From: Alphaproteobacteria bacterium
Lineage (GTDB): Bacteria > Pseudomonadota > Alphaproteobacteria > Sphingomonadales > Emcibacteraceae
Reading direction: 5' to 3'
Assembly: GCA_002401455.1 (NCBI GenBank)
Contig: NVTE01000008.1
Span: 37,211-101,210 of the forward strand
Length of the DNA: 64,000 nucleotides
Below are positions 1 through 9,992 of this stretch, piece after piece (position 1 is the first letter of the stretch; every line of letters starts with the position of its first letter). The notes under the pieces were generated by a model. That model saw only the letters and a program-made list of their open reading frames with translations, did not search any database and was not told where the DNA came from. A program made the translations under genes and the position numbers.

Positions 1-1687
1 TCCGGCTGGCAAGAAACTGGTCTGGAATATCAATTTTATCCTGGCGCAGGTTATAGCGGCCACTCATCACGATATATTCAGTGACGGGAAAGGCAGTCCG
101 AAGGCCCATGCCCAGAGAGACCTGCTCAAAGTTGGCCTCCCGGAAGCTGTTATCCCTGAAATAGATATCAACACCGGCGACCACGGGACGACCCAGGAAA
201 TAAGGTTCGGTAAAGCCGATATCCAGTTCCTTGCGTCGGCTGGAAATTCGACTTCCAAAGCGCAGGTCCTGGCCCCGGCCAAAAAGGTTTCTTTGGCGAA
301 TACTGAAATCAAACAGAAAACTTTCCGCACTGGAGAAGCCCGCGCCGACCGAGAGTTCCCCGGTAGCCTGCTCTTCAATGGTCACCTCAAGAATGGTTTT
401 ATCGTTTGTCGTTCCTTCAATCTGGTTGATCTCAACTTCCTTAAAGAATCCGAGAGATTTAATCCTGATTTCAGAGCGTTTCATTTTGGAAGAGTTATAG
501 GAATCCCCCTCAATCAATCTCATTTCACGGCGGATCACCCGGTCATGGGTGAGCACATTGCCGCGAATTTCAACCCGTTCCACATAAACCCGGGGGGCCT
601 TGTTGACGATATATGTAATATTAACCGTCTGTTTTTCACGGTCTCTCCGGATACGGGGCCGCACATTAACAAAGGCATAGCCCTTCAGTCCGGCAACATT
701 GGTCAGATACTCAACGGTCTGGTCAATCAGCTCGGAGTTATACAGGTTTCCTTTGCGGGTAAACACCAGCATGCTGAGGACTTCAGACGCCAAATCGGGG
801 ATCTGGCTTTCGACGTCAATATCACCAAAATGATAAATAACGCCTTCTTCGATAGTATAGTTGATGAAGAAATTTTCTTTATTTGGGGCCAACTCTGTCA
901 CCGCAGAGGTAATACGGAAGTCAGCATAACCCTGGGAACGATAAAAATCTCTGAGCAACTGCTTATCAAAAGCCATTCTATCGGGGTCATAGGTATCATC
1001 AGAAGTGAGGAACTTCCACCACCGACTTTCCTTGGTTCGTACAATGGCCCGCAGGTCGTCATTATTATAGATGACATTGCCCATAAAGTTAATTTTACCG
1101 ATACTACTTTTTGGGCCTTCGGTAATTTCAAACACCAGGTTTACCCGGTTCTGGTCCAGTTGAATCACCTTTGGTTCAATGCTGGCGGCAAACCGGCCAC
1201 CGCGACGATAGATCTCCAGGAGACGCTGCACATCGGCCCGGACTTTTGACCGGGAAAATACAATACGCGGACGCAGATGAATTTCTTCATACAGCTTATC
1301 GGCTTTTTTGTATTTATTACCTTCGAAGACGATACGATTAATAATCGGGTTTTCTGCGATCTCAATGACCAGCACCTTTCCCGACCGACCAATTTTAACA
1401 TCGGAGAACAACCCGGTATTGAACAGGGATTTCAGCGAACGGTCGACTTCTTTTTCATCATATACATCGCCCTTATGGACAAAAATATAGGATTTTACCG
1501 TCTCGACCTCAATCCGCTGGTTTCCCTGCACGACGATATCCGAGATAATATCACGGTCACCATAGGTAGACTGCTGAGCCTGTGCTCCGGAAACAACACC
1601 TAATGATGCTCCCAAAACAGACACAATCCAAAGAATCAAAACAATATAATTTTTATTTATGCGATTTAACAAAGAACCCGATCCCAC
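1..1687 (-). CDS. bamA: BamA outer-membrane assembly factor (3' end cut by window)
   Basis: This is the first ~562 codons of BamA, the beta-barrel core of the BAM complex that inserts proteins into the outer membrane. A hydrophobic signal peptide ends near AQAQ. It is followed by successive POTRA domains (first one begins near ISDIVVQGNQRIE) and the start of the barrel, with typical late-POTRA text such as VRPRIRRDREKQTVNITY. The GTG at 1687 comes directly after an in-frame TAA, so no longer start is possible; a TTG at 1672 is the alternative. It lies just downstream of rseP on the same strand with a 36-base gap, the usual alphaproteobacterial order. The barrel end lies beyond base 1. Identity is very sure; only the exact start is open. 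Confidence 0.96.
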   Translation of the reverse strand, partial: MGSGSLLNRINKNYIVLILWIVSVLGASLGVVSGAQAQQSTYGDRDIISDIVVQGNQRIEVETVKSYIFVHKGDVYDEKEVDRSLKSLFNTGLFSDVKIGRSGKVLVIEIAENPIINRIVFEGNKYKKADKLYEEIHLRPRIVFSRSKVRADVQRLLEIYRRGGRFAASIEPKVIQLDQNRVNLVFEITEGPKSSIGKINFMGNVIYNNDDLRAIVRTKESRWWKFLTSDDTYDPDRMAFDKQLLRDFYRSQGYADFRITSAVTELAPNKENFFINYTIEEGVIYHFGDIDVESQIPDLASEVLSMLVFTRKGNLYNSELIDQTVEYLTNVAGLKGYAFVNVRPRIRRDREKQTVNITYIVNKAPRVYVERVEIRGNVLTHDRVIRREMRLIEGDSYNSSKMKRSEIRIKSLGFFKEVEINQIEGTTNDKTILEVTIEEQATGELSVGAGFSSAESFLFDFSIRQRNLFGRGQDLRFGSRISSRRKELDIGFTEPYFLGRPVVAGVDIYFRDNSFREANFEQVSLGMGLRTAFPVTEYIVMSGRYNLRQDKIDIPDQFLASR

Positions 1688-1723
1688 TTATTTTTCCGCT
1701 TTTTTATAGTAGAAGCCACATTT

Positions 1724-2854
1724 TTACCAGTTAAATTTCAATATGTCATTGAAAGTAGCAAATATCATTAACCCAAGAATAAAGACTATGCCAATACGAA
1801 ATCCAAATTCTTGCGTTCTTTCACTCAATTTCCGGCCCAATACCGCTTCAAAGCCATAAAACAGCAGATGACCGCCATCAAGCATTGGTATAGGGAATAA
1901 ATTTATCATCCCCAGACTAATCGATACCAGCGCCATGACTCTAATCCAGTAATCAAGTCCCTTCTTAGCTGATTCACCGGCTATTTTTGCTATGCCGATG
2001 GGCCCGCTTAACTCTTTCACAGATCGAGTTCCAACAATCATCTGACGAATGCCGCGCAGTGACTGAACCACGATCACTCTGGTTTCCAGGACGCCAGCCC
2101 ATAATGCCGAGCCAATATTATGTTCCTGAATAACTCTTTCAACAGAATTCTGCACCCCAATTTGATACAGTTCCAGCTGTTTCCCATTCTCATCCAGCAC
2201 CGGCTCGCCGTCCCGACTGATCTTTGTCAACCTTGGCGTCAGAACCAGACTTATTGTTTCCTGTCCCCGGCTCACTTCAAGGTTTAGGCTTTCCCCGGCA
2301 CTATAGAGAACCTCAATCCGCAAATCATTGAACCGCTTGATTTCACTGCCATCAACCCCAACAATGACATCACCAGATTGCAGCCCTGCTTCTTCTGCCG
2401 CACTACCTTCAACCACCTGAGAGACAACAGCGGGTGTATTTATCTGCCCATAAAGATAGAAAAATGTGGCCAGAATAAGAACAGCAAAGATTAAATTGGC
2501 GATTGGGCCAGCAAAAACAATCGCCGCCCTTTGATAGAGCTTTTTATGATGAAACGATACTTTTTTGTCTTCTTCCGACATTTCATCCAGACTGCCCGAG
2601 GGCGTGCTGGCCTCACTGGCATCGCCGAAAAATTTGACGTAACCACCCAGGGGAAAATAGCTGAATTTCCAGCGCGTGCCTTTTTTATCAGTCCGGCCCC
2701 ATATTTCTGGGCCAAATCCGATGGAAAAGACGTCAACCTTAACTCCATTCAGCCGAGCAATGATAAAATGCCCCCATTCATGGACAAAAACCAAAATTGA
2801 CAGCATGGCCAAAAAAGACGTGACATATATTACAGCGTTAATCAAACTATCCAT
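1724..2854 (-). CDS. rseP: RseP site-2 intramembrane metalloprotease
   Basis: This is an inner-membrane zinc protease of the S2P family, which cleaves anti-sigma factors and remnant signal peptides within the membrane. The zinc motif is HEWGH at residues 25-29 in the first membrane helix, and the second motif is MLDGGHLL near residue 325. One PDZ domain lies around residues 125-200. At 376 residues it is the short, single-PDZ alphaproteobacterial form, whereas E. coli RseP has about 450 residues and two PDZ domains. It lies 9 bases downstream of dxr and before bamA, consistent with an envelope-biogenesis operon. Family assignment is sure. The substrate here is unknown and no anti-sigma factor is in view. 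Confidence 0.95.
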   Translation of the reverse strand: MDSLINAVIYVTSFLAMLSILVFVHEWGHFIIARLNGVKVDVFSIGFGPEIWGRTDKKGTRWKFSYFPLGGYVKFFGDASEASTPSGSLDEMSEEDKKVSFHHKKLYQRAAIVFAGPIANLIFAVLILATFFYLYGQINTPAVVSQVVEGSAAEEAGLQSGDVIVGVDGSEIKRFNDLRIEVLYSAGESLNLEVSRGQETISLVLTPRLTKISRDGEPVLDENGKQLELYQIGVQNSVERVIQEHNIGSALWAGVLETRVIVVQSLRGIRQMIVGTRSVKELSGPIGIAKIAGESAKKGLDYWIRVMALVSISLGMINLFPIPMLDGGHLLFYGFEAVLGRKLSERTQEFGFRIGIVFILGLMIFATFNDILKFNW

Positions 2855-2863
2855 GGGGGTCCT

Positions 2864-4042
2864 CTATAACCTTCCGATGATCTGTTGTGCGACCGCCCTC
2901 GCCTCTGCATCACTATCATGAAGCATTCTAAGGCAGGTTAAGGGTGCCGTCTGCAGGCGATTTAATGTTTCTTCGACAACACGGGCAATATCCAGAAAAC
3001 CCAGGCGGTTGTCAAGGAAGGCATATACCGCCTCCTCATTGGCCGCATTAAGGATTGTTGGTGCCGTACCGCCCGTCTCCATTGCTTCTCTTACAATCCG
3101 AAGCGCCGGAAATCTGACCAAGTCAGGCTCCAGGAAATCCAGGCGTTTGAGCTCAACCAGATTTAATTTTTTCGCCGGCGTGGCAATCCGTTCTGGCCAG
3201 GCCAGGGTGTATGATATGGGAATCCTCATATCAGGCGAGCCAAGCTGCGCTAGCACAGACCCATCCACATAGGTGACCATGCTATGGATAACAGATTGAG
3301 GATGAACAATGATCTCAATCTGATCCTGCCGGACCGGGAACAGGTGATAGGCCTCAATCATTTCCAGACCCTTATTCATCATGGTTGCCGAATCAACAGA
3401 GATTTTTGCGCCCATATCCCAGTTTGGGTGCGCCACGGCCTGTGCCGGTGTAACGTGCCTCATCTCCTCCATACTGGAGTTGATAAACGGCCCGCCCGAC
3501 GCGGTGAGCGTAATACAGTCGACAGTTTCCGGTTGGTCGAAATCAAAAACCTGAAAAATAGCATTATGTTCGGAATCCACCGGCAGCAACGTTGCCTTGT
3601 GATCCCTGACCTCCTGCATCATCAGGTCGCCGGCACAGACAAGGCATTCTTTATTGGCCAGGGCTACTGTCGCGCCCCGGCGAATGGCTGACAACGTCGG
3701 TCTCAGTCCGGCGGCCCCGACGATGGAGGCCATGACCCAATCAGAAGAAAGATGCGCCACCTCATCCAGCGCCTGCTGTCCGGCAGATACCTTAACATCT
3801 GTCCCGCTCAGGGCATTCTTTAAATCCTGGTAGCAGCTTTCATCCGCGATCACAGCATTTTTTGCTTTAAATTTTATCGCCTGTTCGGCGAGCTTGGCCA
3901 CATTGCGGTTGGCGGTCAGGGCGACAATATCATAGGCCTCAGGATTGCGGCTGATCAGGTCAAGGGTACTGCAGCCCACAGACCCGGTGGACCCCAGTAT
4001 GGTGACTGATTTGGACTCATGTGTTTTAACAGAAGGTGTCAT
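2864..4042 (-). CDS. dxr: 1-deoxy-D-xylulose 5-phosphate reductoisomerase
   Basis: Converts DXP to 2-C-methyl-D-erythritol 4-phosphate with NADPH, the first committed step of the MEP isoprenoid pathway, in the cytosol. The N-terminal NADPH loop GSTGSVG and the metal/substrate segment VDSEHNAIFQ are intact, and about 392 residues is normal. I chose ATG at 4042 because GGAG lies 7 bases upstream; a TTG two codons earlier is also open. It sits between cdsA and rseP with short gaps. UppS two genes upstream and IspH elsewhere in the window use products of this pathway. Confidence 0.97.
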   Translation of the reverse strand: MTPSVKTHESKSVTILGSTGSVGCSTLDLISRNPEAYDIVALTANRNVAKLAEQAIKFKAKNAVIADESCYQDLKNALSGTDVKVSAGQQALDEVAHLSSDWVMASIVGAAGLRPTLSAIRRGATVALANKECLVCAGDLMMQEVRDHKATLLPVDSEHNAIFQVFDFDQPETVDCITLTASGGPFINSSMEEMRHVTPAQAVAHPNWDMGAKISVDSATMMNKGLEMIEAYHLFPVRQDQIEIIVHPQSVIHSMVTYVDGSVLAQLGSPDMRIPISYTLAWPERIATPAKKLNLVELKRLDFLEPDLVRFPALRIVREAMETGGTAPTILNAANEEAVYAFLDNRLGFLDIARVVEETLNRLQTAPLTCLRMLHDSDAEARAVAQQIIGRL

Positions 4043-4059
4043 AATCAAACTCCATGCCC

Positions 4060-4869
4060 CTACAGGTAAAGAAACAGGGCGACAGCGGGGGCGGCAAAGA
4101 CCACCCCATCCACCCGGTCCATAATACCGCCATGTCCGGGAATAATCGCACCGGAATCCTTCACATCGAAATGCCGTTTCAGGGCCGATTCTGCTAAATC
4201 TCCGATCTGGCTCCAGATGGCAAGCCCAGCCGCGGCAGGTATCAAAAACATCATACGAAAACCCAAATCAAAATAATGCGCGGCAATCAGGCCGAAAACC
4301 ACCGCCGTCACTGCGCCGCCGATTAATCCAGCCCAGGTCTTGTTCGGACTTATTTTCGGGCTCATCTTAGGGCCGCCAATGCTTTTGCCCACGAAATAAG
4401 CCCCGGTATCCATGGACCAGACAATAATCATCATCCACAGGACAATCCAGCCATCATGATTTTCTCTGATCCAAATCAGAGACAGAGCCGGCAGCAGGGC
4501 ATAGGCTATTCCAAGCAGACCAAACTTAAGCTTCATCTTATAATATATACCGGCGACAATCAATAAACCAACTGGCACTAGATATATATACAGGTCGAAA
4601 TATTCCGCCCGAATCAGGGAATAAACCAACAAAAGAACAAATATTGTCTGCAGGACAAAGACAGCATTAAAAGCTTTACCCTCACAAATGCCATTCCATT
4701 CATAAAGAATTAAAATCGTAAGAAGGATCACCAAACCATAATAAGCCGCACCACCCATCAAGATAATGGCAATGGCTATCGGCAGCATGACCAACGCCGA
4801 CACCACACGCTGCAGTAAGCCGTTTTTTTTCTTTGGCGATTTCGAAGGGGATTGATAAGGATCAGTCAT
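4060..4869 (-). CDS. cdsA: Phosphatidate cytidylyltransferase
   Basis: Makes CDP-diacylglycerol from phosphatidic acid and CTP at the inner membrane, the branch point of phospholipid synthesis. The protein is polytopic with several hydrophobic segments after a basic N-terminus. It carries the CDP-DAG synthase signature near the C-terminus: SALKRHFDVKDSG followed by PGHGGIMDRVDG, including the metal-binding aspartates. At 269 residues it is normal for the family. It begins 6 bases after the uppS stop and is followed by dxr, so it is surely cotranscribed with them. No strong ribosome site is visible, suggesting translational coupling to uppS. Confidence 0.95.
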   Translation of the reverse strand: MTDPYQSPSKSPKKKNGLLQRVVSALVMLPIAIAIILMGGAAYYGLVILLTILILYEWNGICEGKAFNAVFVLQTIFVLLLVYSLIRAEYFDLYIYLVPVGLLIVAGIYYKMKLKFGLLGIAYALLPALSLIWIRENHDGWIVLWMMIIVWSMDTGAYFVGKSIGGPKMSPKISPNKTWAGLIGGAVTAVVFGLIAAHYFDLGFRMMFLIPAAAGLAIWSQIGDLAESALKRHFDVKDSGAIIPGHGGIMDRVDGVVFAAPAVALFLYL

Positions 4870-4875
4870 ATATAA

Positions 4876-5625
4876 TCAAGATCTCGCGCCATAACGCCGG
4901 TCACGACAACAATATTCCTGCACTGCCTGCTCCAAAACTTCCCGGTTAAAGTCGGGCCACAAAACATCAAGAAAGACAAATTCAGCATAGGCCAGTTGCC
5001 ACAGAAGGAAATTACTGATCCTCTGTTCACCGCTTGTCCGAATGATCAGGTCCGGGTCCGGGATATTGGAGGTATGAAGATGGGCGGCAAAGATATCTTC
5101 GGTAAAATCTTCTGGCTCCATGTCACCGGCCTTGACCTTTTCTGCCAATTCCCTTGCCGCATCAATAATTTCCGCCCGGCCGCCGTAACTTAACGCCAGG
5201 GTCAGACATAACCTTGTATTCCCCAGCGTTTTCTTTTCTGCAGCATCAAGAAGCGCTCTGATATTTGAGCTGAGTTTGGCCCGGTTACCGATAAAAGCCA
5301 GGCGAATGTTCTTTTTATGAAGCTCATCCACTTCCTTGGTCAGATAGCGTTGAAGCAGTGACATCAGGTCATTCACTTCATCTTCCGGCCGGTTCCAGTT
5401 CTCAGATGAAAAAGCATACAGGGTCAGATATTTAATACCCAGATCAATGGCATCCTCGACACATCTACGCACCGCATCCGCACCGCGCTTATGGCCGGCA
5501 AATTTGGGCAGCATGCGTTTCTTGGCCCACCGCCCATTGCCATCCATAATGATCGCCACATGGGTCGGTGGATCCAGTTGTTTGCTTTTTTTCTTGGAAG
5601 AAAACTCCTCCTTAACCAACAACAT
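4876..5625 (-). CDS. uppS: Isoprenyl transferase (undecaprenyl-diphosphate synthase)
   Basis: A cis-prenyltransferase that extends farnesyl diphosphate with isopentenyl units to make the undecaprenyl carrier used for peptidoglycan and surface glycans. The catalytic segment IIMDGNGRWAKKR lies near residues 25-37, and the C-terminal RTSGEQRISNFLLWQ and WPDF segments are conserved. At 249 residues it matches the family. An AAGGAGA lies about 11 bases before the ATG at 5625. It sits between frr and cdsA, the standard alphaproteobacterial order. Confidence 0.96.
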   Translation of the reverse strand: MLLVKEEFSSKKKSKQLDPPTHVAIIMDGNGRWAKKRMLPKFAGHKRGADAVRRCVEDAIDLGIKYLTLYAFSSENWNRPEDEVNDLMSLLQRYLTKEVDELHKKNIRLAFIGNRAKLSSNIRALLDAAEKKTLGNTRLCLTLALSYGGRAEIIDAARELAEKVKAGDMEPEDFTEDIFAAHLHTSNIPDPDLIIRTSGEQRISNFLLWQLAYAEFVFLDVLWPDFNREVLEQAVQEYCCRDRRYGARS

Positions 5626-5641
5626 GGGCCAGATGTTCTCC

Positions 5642-6202
5642 TTATACCTGCATAATTTCTTTTTCTTTGGCTTCGGTCAAATGATCAATTTCCTTGATCA
5701 TTTCGTCGGTCAGGTCCTGAATATTGTCAGCATAACCCTTTTGCTCATCCTTACTCATTTCATGGCCTTTTTCCAACCTTTTGATGGTATCCATGCCATC
5801 CCGGCGCACATTACGCACGGCAATCCGACCATGTTCAGCATACTTACCACAAATCTTGGTCAGTTCCTTACGACGTTCTTCATTCAATTCCGGGATCGGA
5901 ATACGTAATGTCTGACCGTCAACAACCGGGTTCAGGCCTAGTCCGGCATTACGAATAGCTTTTTCAGTTGCCGCGACCATGGTTTTGTCCCAAACGCTAA
6001 CGCTGATCATACGGGACTCGGGTGTCGAAACTGTGGCCACCTGTGTTAGGGGCATTTTAGAGCCATAGGCATCGACCATCACCGGGTCCATCATATTCAC
6101 TGACGCCCGCCCAGTTCTCAGACCGACAAACTCAGACTTCAGGTTTTCAATGGCCCCCAGCATCCGGCGCCGTAGATCTTTAAGATCGATATCAGATGAC
6201 AT
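5642..6202 (-). CDS. frr: Ribosome recycling factor
   Basis: Splits the post-termination ribosome together with EF-G. At 186 residues it matches the universal RRF size, with the conserved LRTGRAS segment and the later [13 protein letters not shown] helix; the C-terminus is a long charged helix. AAGGAG precedes the ATG with normal spacing. It lies between pyrH (6 bases upstream) and uppS (16 bases downstream) in the same transcription unit. Confidence 0.97.
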   Translation of the reverse strand: MSSDIDLKDLRRRMLGAIENLKSEFVGLRTGRASVNMMDPVMVDAYGSKMPLTQVATVSTPESRMISVSVWDKTMVAATEKAIRNAGLGLNPVVDGQTLRIPIPELNEERRKELTKICGKYAEHGRIAVRNVRRDGMDTIKRLEKGHEMSKDEQKGYADNIQDLTDEMIKEIDHLTEAKEKEIMQV

Positions 6203-6208
6203 TTTTAT

Positions 6209-6931
6209 TCACTCCTTGCAAATGATTGTAAATTCGCCTTCACCGCACATCACGCGGGCAAATTCACCATGTTTATGAATTGAGAAAACAACAATCGGAA
6301 TATCGTTCTCACGGGCCAGCGCAATGGCTGACGTATCCATAACTTTCAGGTTTTTGGTCAATACTGTCTGATAATCCAGAGTATCATATTTCGTCGCATC
6401 GGGGTTTGTTTTGGGGTCGGCTGTATAAACGCCGTCAACCTGGGTGCCTTTGAGAAGCCCATCACAGCTCATTTCGGCCGCCCGAAGGGCTGCCGCTGTA
6501 TCGGTGGTAAAGAAGGGATTACCCGTGCCCGCAGCAAAGACCACAACCCGGCCCTTTTCCATATGGCGGATCGCTTTACGGCGAATGTAAGGCTCACAGA
6601 CAGACGCAATGGGGAAAGCCGACTGAACCCGGCTATCGACGCCTTCCTGCTCCAGGGCATTCTGGATCGCGATAGAATTCATCACGGTCGCCAGCATACC
6701 CATATGGTCGGCAGATGTCCGATCAATTCCACTGGCAACCCCGGTCATGCCTCTGAAAATATTGCCGGCCCCGACAACCAGACAAACCTGCACGCCTAAT
6801 TCCTGGACGGTTTTAATTTCGGCCGCGATTCGCCGGACCATTTTGGGGTCGATGCCATATTCCTGATCGCCCATCAGGGCCTCACCGGATAGTTTCAGCA
6901 AAACGCGTTTATACTTGGGGGTTTTCGTCAT
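6209..6931 (-). CDS. pyrH: UMP kinase
   Basis: Phosphorylates UMP to UDP with ATP; the bacterial enzyme is a hexameric amino-acid-kinase-fold protein unrelated to eukaryotic UMP kinases. The N-terminal [14 protein letters not shown], the central [10 protein letters not shown] and the DGVYTADP segment are all present, and 240 residues is standard. It follows tsf after a 146-base gap and is tightly joined to frr, so the gene group probably has a promoter or processing point in that gap. Confidence 0.97.
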   Translation of the reverse strand: MTKTPKYKRVLLKLSGEALMGDQEYGIDPKMVRRIAAEIKTVQELGVQVCLVVGAGNIFRGMTGVASGIDRTSADHMGMLATVMNSIAIQNALEQEGVDSRVQSAFPIASVCEPYIRRKAIRHMEKGRVVVFAAGTGNPFFTTDTAAALRAAEMSCDGLLKGTQVDGVYTADPKTNPDATKYDTLDYQTVLTKNLKVMDTSAIALARENDIPIVVFSIHKHGEFARVMCGEGEFTIICKE

Positions 6932-7017
6932 TTTTACCTTATATTTTTTATGTCAGGCACACCTGTTTTCAGGCCCACTGAGCATCCCTTTAAAAAGTTA
7001 TAGGGCAGAATATACAA

Positions 7018-7069
7018 TTCGGGCCCAAATGCGAATAAACTTTTACATTAATTCACACATGAGCCCGAA
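7018..7069. promoter_or_regulatory. Inverted repeat in the tsf-pyrH gap
   Basis: TTCGGGC at 7018-7024 is complementary to GCCCGAA at 7063-7069 with a 38-base loop, just downstream of the tsf stop on the minus strand. No run of T follows, so it is not a standard intrinsic terminator. It may be a processing or stability element that uncouples tsf-rpsB from pyrH-frr expression. Function is inference. Confidence 0.3.
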
Positions 7070-7077
7070 CTTAAGAA

Positions 7078-8004
7078 TTATTTACTGACCGCTGCAGCTA
7101 CTTCAGCAGCAAAATCATCTTCTGCTTTTTCGATTCCGGCACCAAGCTCAAGACGGGTGTAACCCACAAGCTTAATTTCTGTACCAGCTTCTTTAGCGGC
7201 ATTCGCCACGACTTTGGAAACCTTGGTTTCGCCGTCGATGATGAACGTCTGCTCAGAGAAGACAACTTCCTGATAGAATTTAGCCATCCGGCCAACAATC
7301 ATTTTTTCAATGATATTATCAGGCTTGCCTGATTCACGGGCCTGTTCAACCAGAACATTACGTTCCCGCTCAACCGCTGCCGGATCAAGGTCTTCTACGG
7401 TCAGTGCCTGAGGGGCAGTCGCCGCCACATGCATCGCCAGCTGTTTACCAAGAGCGGTCAATGTCGCTTCATCCGCAGAGGATTCAAGCGCCACCAATAC
7501 CGCAATTTTACCAAGGCCAGGAGCCACAGAGTTATGAATGTATGTTGCTACAACACCCTGCTTAACAGAAAGGCCAATTGACTGACGGAAATTCATGTTT
7601 TCACCGATGGTGCCAACAGATTTAACAATTTCGTCTTTCACGCTACGACCGGTGCCGGGATAATCCGCCGCCAGGGTCGCGTCATAATCGCCGCCATTGG
7701 CCAGGGCCACATCAGCAACATTTTTAACGATTGCCTGGAACGCATCATTGCGGGCAACGAAGTCAGTTTCGGAGTTAACCTCAACCGCAACAGATTGTGT
7801 ACCAGAGGACGCCACACAGACAAGACCTTCAGCCGCAACACGGCTGGACTTCTTGGCCGCTTTCGCGATACCTTTCAGACGAAGCCAATCCATGGCATTT
7901 TCGACGTTGCCGTCATTTTCTTTGAGGGCGTTTTTACAATCCATCATGCCTGCGCCGGATTTCTCACGCAGTTCTTTAACAAGAGCAGCAGTAATCTGAG
8001 CCAT
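7078..8004 (-). CDS. tsf: Elongation factor Ts
   Basis: Guanine-nucleotide exchange factor for EF-Tu. The N-terminal UBA-like domain has [16 protein letters not shown], and TDFVARND marks the EF-Tu-contacting core. At 308 residues it is normal for the family. Two ATG codons are adjacent at 8007 and 8004; I chose 8004 because it sits about 6 bases from AGGA, whereas the first is only 3 bases away. It lies directly downstream of rpsB as in almost all bacteria. Confidence 0.97.
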   Translation of the reverse strand: MAQITAALVKELREKSGAGMMDCKNALKENDGNVENAMDWLRLKGIAKAAKKSSRVAAEGLVCVASSGTQSVAVEVNSETDFVARNDAFQAIVKNVADVALANGGDYDATLAADYPGTGRSVKDEIVKSVGTIGENMNFRQSIGLSVKQGVVATYIHNSVAPGLGKIAVLVALESSADEATLTALGKQLAMHVAATAPQALTVEDLDPAAVERERNVLVEQARESGKPDNIIEKMIVGRMAKFYQEVVFSEQTFIIDGETKVSKVVANAAKEAGTEIKLVGYTRLELGAGIEKAEDDFAAEVAAAVSK

Positions 8005-8078
8005 CATTTTTCCTTACATCTTATGAGAATAACTGCAGGCCCCAGAGCTTATCCGCCCGGAACCTGCATTCATTAAAA

Positions 8079-8903
8079 TTACTTCGCAGCTTCAGCTTCG
8101 ACAGCAGGAGCTTTTTCAGTAGGAGCTTTTTCAGCAACAACTTCTTCGGCTACAACTGATTCAACAACAGGAGCCGCATCAACAGCAGCACCAATGTCGA
8201 TACCTTTATCAGTCATTTCCTGCTGAATGCCGTCCAGAACAGCGCCGGATACCAGATCACAATAAAGCTGGATCGCACGGGTCGCGTCATCATTACCCGG
8301 GATCGGGAATGTGATGTTGTCAGGATTACAGTTGGTATCCAGGATCGCAACAACGGGAATGCCCAGTTTGTTGGCTTCGTGGATGGCCAGCTCTTCTTTG
8401 TTGGTATCGATAACGAACAGAACATTTGGAATGCCGCCCATATCTTTAATACCACCAAGAGCCCGCTCCAGTTTGTCACGCTCACGTGTCATCTGCAGCA
8501 ATTCTTTTTTGGTCAGGCCAACAGAATCTTCGGACAATTTCGTATCAAGTTCTTTCAAACGACTGATAGATTTGGAGATTGTCTGCCAGTTAGTCATCAT
8601 ACCACCGAGCCAGCGGTGATTGACATAATACTGACCACAACGTTTAGCAGCTTCGGCGATAGGGCCGGATGCCTGACGTTTGGTCCCAACGAACAATACA
8701 CGACCGCCGGACGCGGTAACGTCACGGATAACTTCCAGCGCACGGTGCAGCAATGGAACGGTGAGGGACAGGTTGATGATATGTACTTTGTTGCGGGCAC
8801 CAAAGATGTATTCTTTCATCTTTGGGTTCCAACGGTGGGATTGATGTCCAAAATGGACTCCAGCTTCAAGAAGCTGACGCATTGAAAAACTTGGCACTGC
8901 CAT
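8079..8903 (-). CDS. rpsB: 30S ribosomal protein S2
   Basis: Small-subunit protein S2, which binds late to the 30S body and tethers S1. Diagnostic segments are [37 protein letters not shown] and the [13 protein letters not shown] loop. The C-terminus carries an Ala/Glu/Val-rich low-complexity tail of about 45 residues, a common alphaproteobacterial extension. AAGGAA precedes the ATG. The 5' leader contains a notable three-helix hairpin and a good promoter, both listed separately. It forms an operon with tsf. Confidence 0.97.
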   Translation of the reverse strand: MAVPSFSMRQLLEAGVHFGHQSHRWNPKMKEYIFGARNKVHIINLSLTVPLLHRALEVIRDVTASGGRVLFVGTKRQASGPIAEAAKRCGQYYVNHRWLGGMMTNWQTISKSISRLKELDTKLSEDSVGLTKKELLQMTRERDKLERALGGIKDMGGIPNVLFVIDTNKEELAIHEANKLGIPVVAILDTNCNPDNITFPIPGNDDATRAIQLYCDLVSGAVLDGIQQEMTDKGIDIGAAVDAAPVVESVVAEEVVAEKAPTEKAPAVEAEAAK

Positions 8904-8939
8904 AGTATATTTCCTTTTTTTCCGGTTAAACCTCCGCAG

Positions 8940-8976
8940 GGTGTGGCCCCAAAGTACTGAAACTCAGTGGGACACC
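8940..8976 (-). promoter_or_regulatory. Hairpin in the rpsB leader, possible S2 autoregulatory site
   Basis: Read on the minus strand, this leader folds as three stacked short helices: GGTGT with ACACC, CCC with GGG, and ACTGA with TCAGT around a GTT loop. Unpaired ACTTT and GCC lie on the 3' side. It sits between the predicted promoter and the rpsB start. Ribosomal-protein operons are often controlled by the product binding such leaders, so an S2-binding role is plausible but not shown. Confidence 0.45.
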
Positions 8977-9033
8977 GGAAAGTCTTTCTCAATATGAGGA
9001 GATTAACTTAAATCCTGCGTGTGAAGTAGGCGC

Positions 9034-9062
9034 GTAATACCGCCCTTTGACCTAAAGATCAA
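9034..9062 (-). promoter_or_regulatory. Predicted promoter of rpsB-tsf
   Basis: On the minus strand TTGATC (bases 9057-9062) and TATTAC (9034-9039) are separated by 17 bases, a good match to a housekeeping sigma promoter, placed about 130 bases before rpsB. It lies between the NUDIX gene and rpsB. Confidence 0.5.
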
Positions 9063-9093
9063 GGCATTTCTGCATTCGCACCAAGATTAACCC

Positions 9094-9906
9094 TCAGCCT
9101 TTTTTCAGGTCAATGGCCGCCCGGGTCCGGCTCTGGTCCACATCGTCATATCCGGCGTCGGCCGGAATCTTTCGGAACCGCAATTTCTCGCCGACAATCA
9201 CCTCTGGCGTGACGGTGACAATCGTCCGTTCCGCCAACAATTTCAGGGCCTCAGCCACTGATTTTGCCTGCCCCAGCATCTTCAGGTTCATCATGGTCGG
9301 GAACATCAACACGCCGTCGGATTCCTCGACCAGGGTCATGGGATGCATCCATTCGACCTCGGTAATCTCGTGGCCGTCCGGGCTCGGCAACTGGCCCTCC
9401 GGCGCGACACAGAGGAAAAAGCGGGTATCAAACCGGATTGGATAAGCTGTCGGTGTAATCCAATGGGCAAAGGGCAGGCAATCGCTCATATCCAGCGTCA
9501 CCCCGGACCGCTCCAGAAACTCCGCCAGAGTGATCTTGCGGCTCAGGAAATCAGGTCGGTAGGTCACGTCCAGGGTTTTACGGCCCCCTTCCCCGATCGG
9601 TTTCCCGTCCAGGGTGCCGATGACCAGACCGGTTTCCTCGAACACTTCGCGCAGAGCAGCATAGCGCAGGCCCCGGAACTCTTCCCCGATACCATCCAGG
9701 GAGGCCTTCTGGTCGCGCTCTTCCAAAGCCTTATCCGCCGGGTCCAGCTTGCCACCCGGAAAGACATATGCCCCGCCGGCAAACTTGATGTTCTTATGGC
9801 GCTTAACCATCAGGATTTGCAGGGTGCCATGAACAGCATGCGCCGCCCCGTCCCGAATAATCAGAACAGAAGCAGAATCCCGCGGTGTTGTAACGTTATC
9901 GGTCAT
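9094..9906 (-). CDS. NUDIX hydrolase, NUDT19-like long form
   Basis: A pyrophosphohydrolase of the Nudix family; the substrate is not predictable. The catalytic helix core REVFEETGL is intact near residues 93-101. It is separated from the upstream PGGKLDP strand by a long insertion (DKALEERDQKASLDG), so the canonical Gx5E spacing is broken. This arrangement is seen in the NUDT19/CoA-type Nudix subgroup. At 270 residues it is longer than minimal MutT proteins. It is transcribed alone between the dnaE region and rpsB. No strong ribosome site is visible before the ATG at 9906. Confidence 0.8.
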   Translation of the reverse strand: MTDNVTTPRDSASVLIIRDGAAHAVHGTLQILMVKRHKNIKFAGGAYVFPGGKLDPADKALEERDQKASLDGIGEEFRGLRYAALREVFEETGLVIGTLDGKPIGEGGRKTLDVTYRPDFLSRKITLAEFLERSGVTLDMSDCLPFAHWITPTAYPIRFDTRFFLCVAPEGQLPSPDGHEITEVEWMHPMTLVEESDGVLMFPTMMNLKMLGQAKSVAEALKLLAERTIVTVTPEVIVGEKLRFRKIPADAGYDDVDQSRTRAAIDLKKG

Positions 9907-9992
9907 AGATACTTTTACTTACTTTCATTTTTACTTTGTCGGCCTTAGGGGTAGTCCCGCTTCCCTCTTATCGTCATTCCCCCCGCTGAAGA

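Noticed and set aside
293..1249. A 318-codon plus-strand frame at the window start
   Set aside because: It lies opposite bamA, whose POTRA sequence is clearly real.
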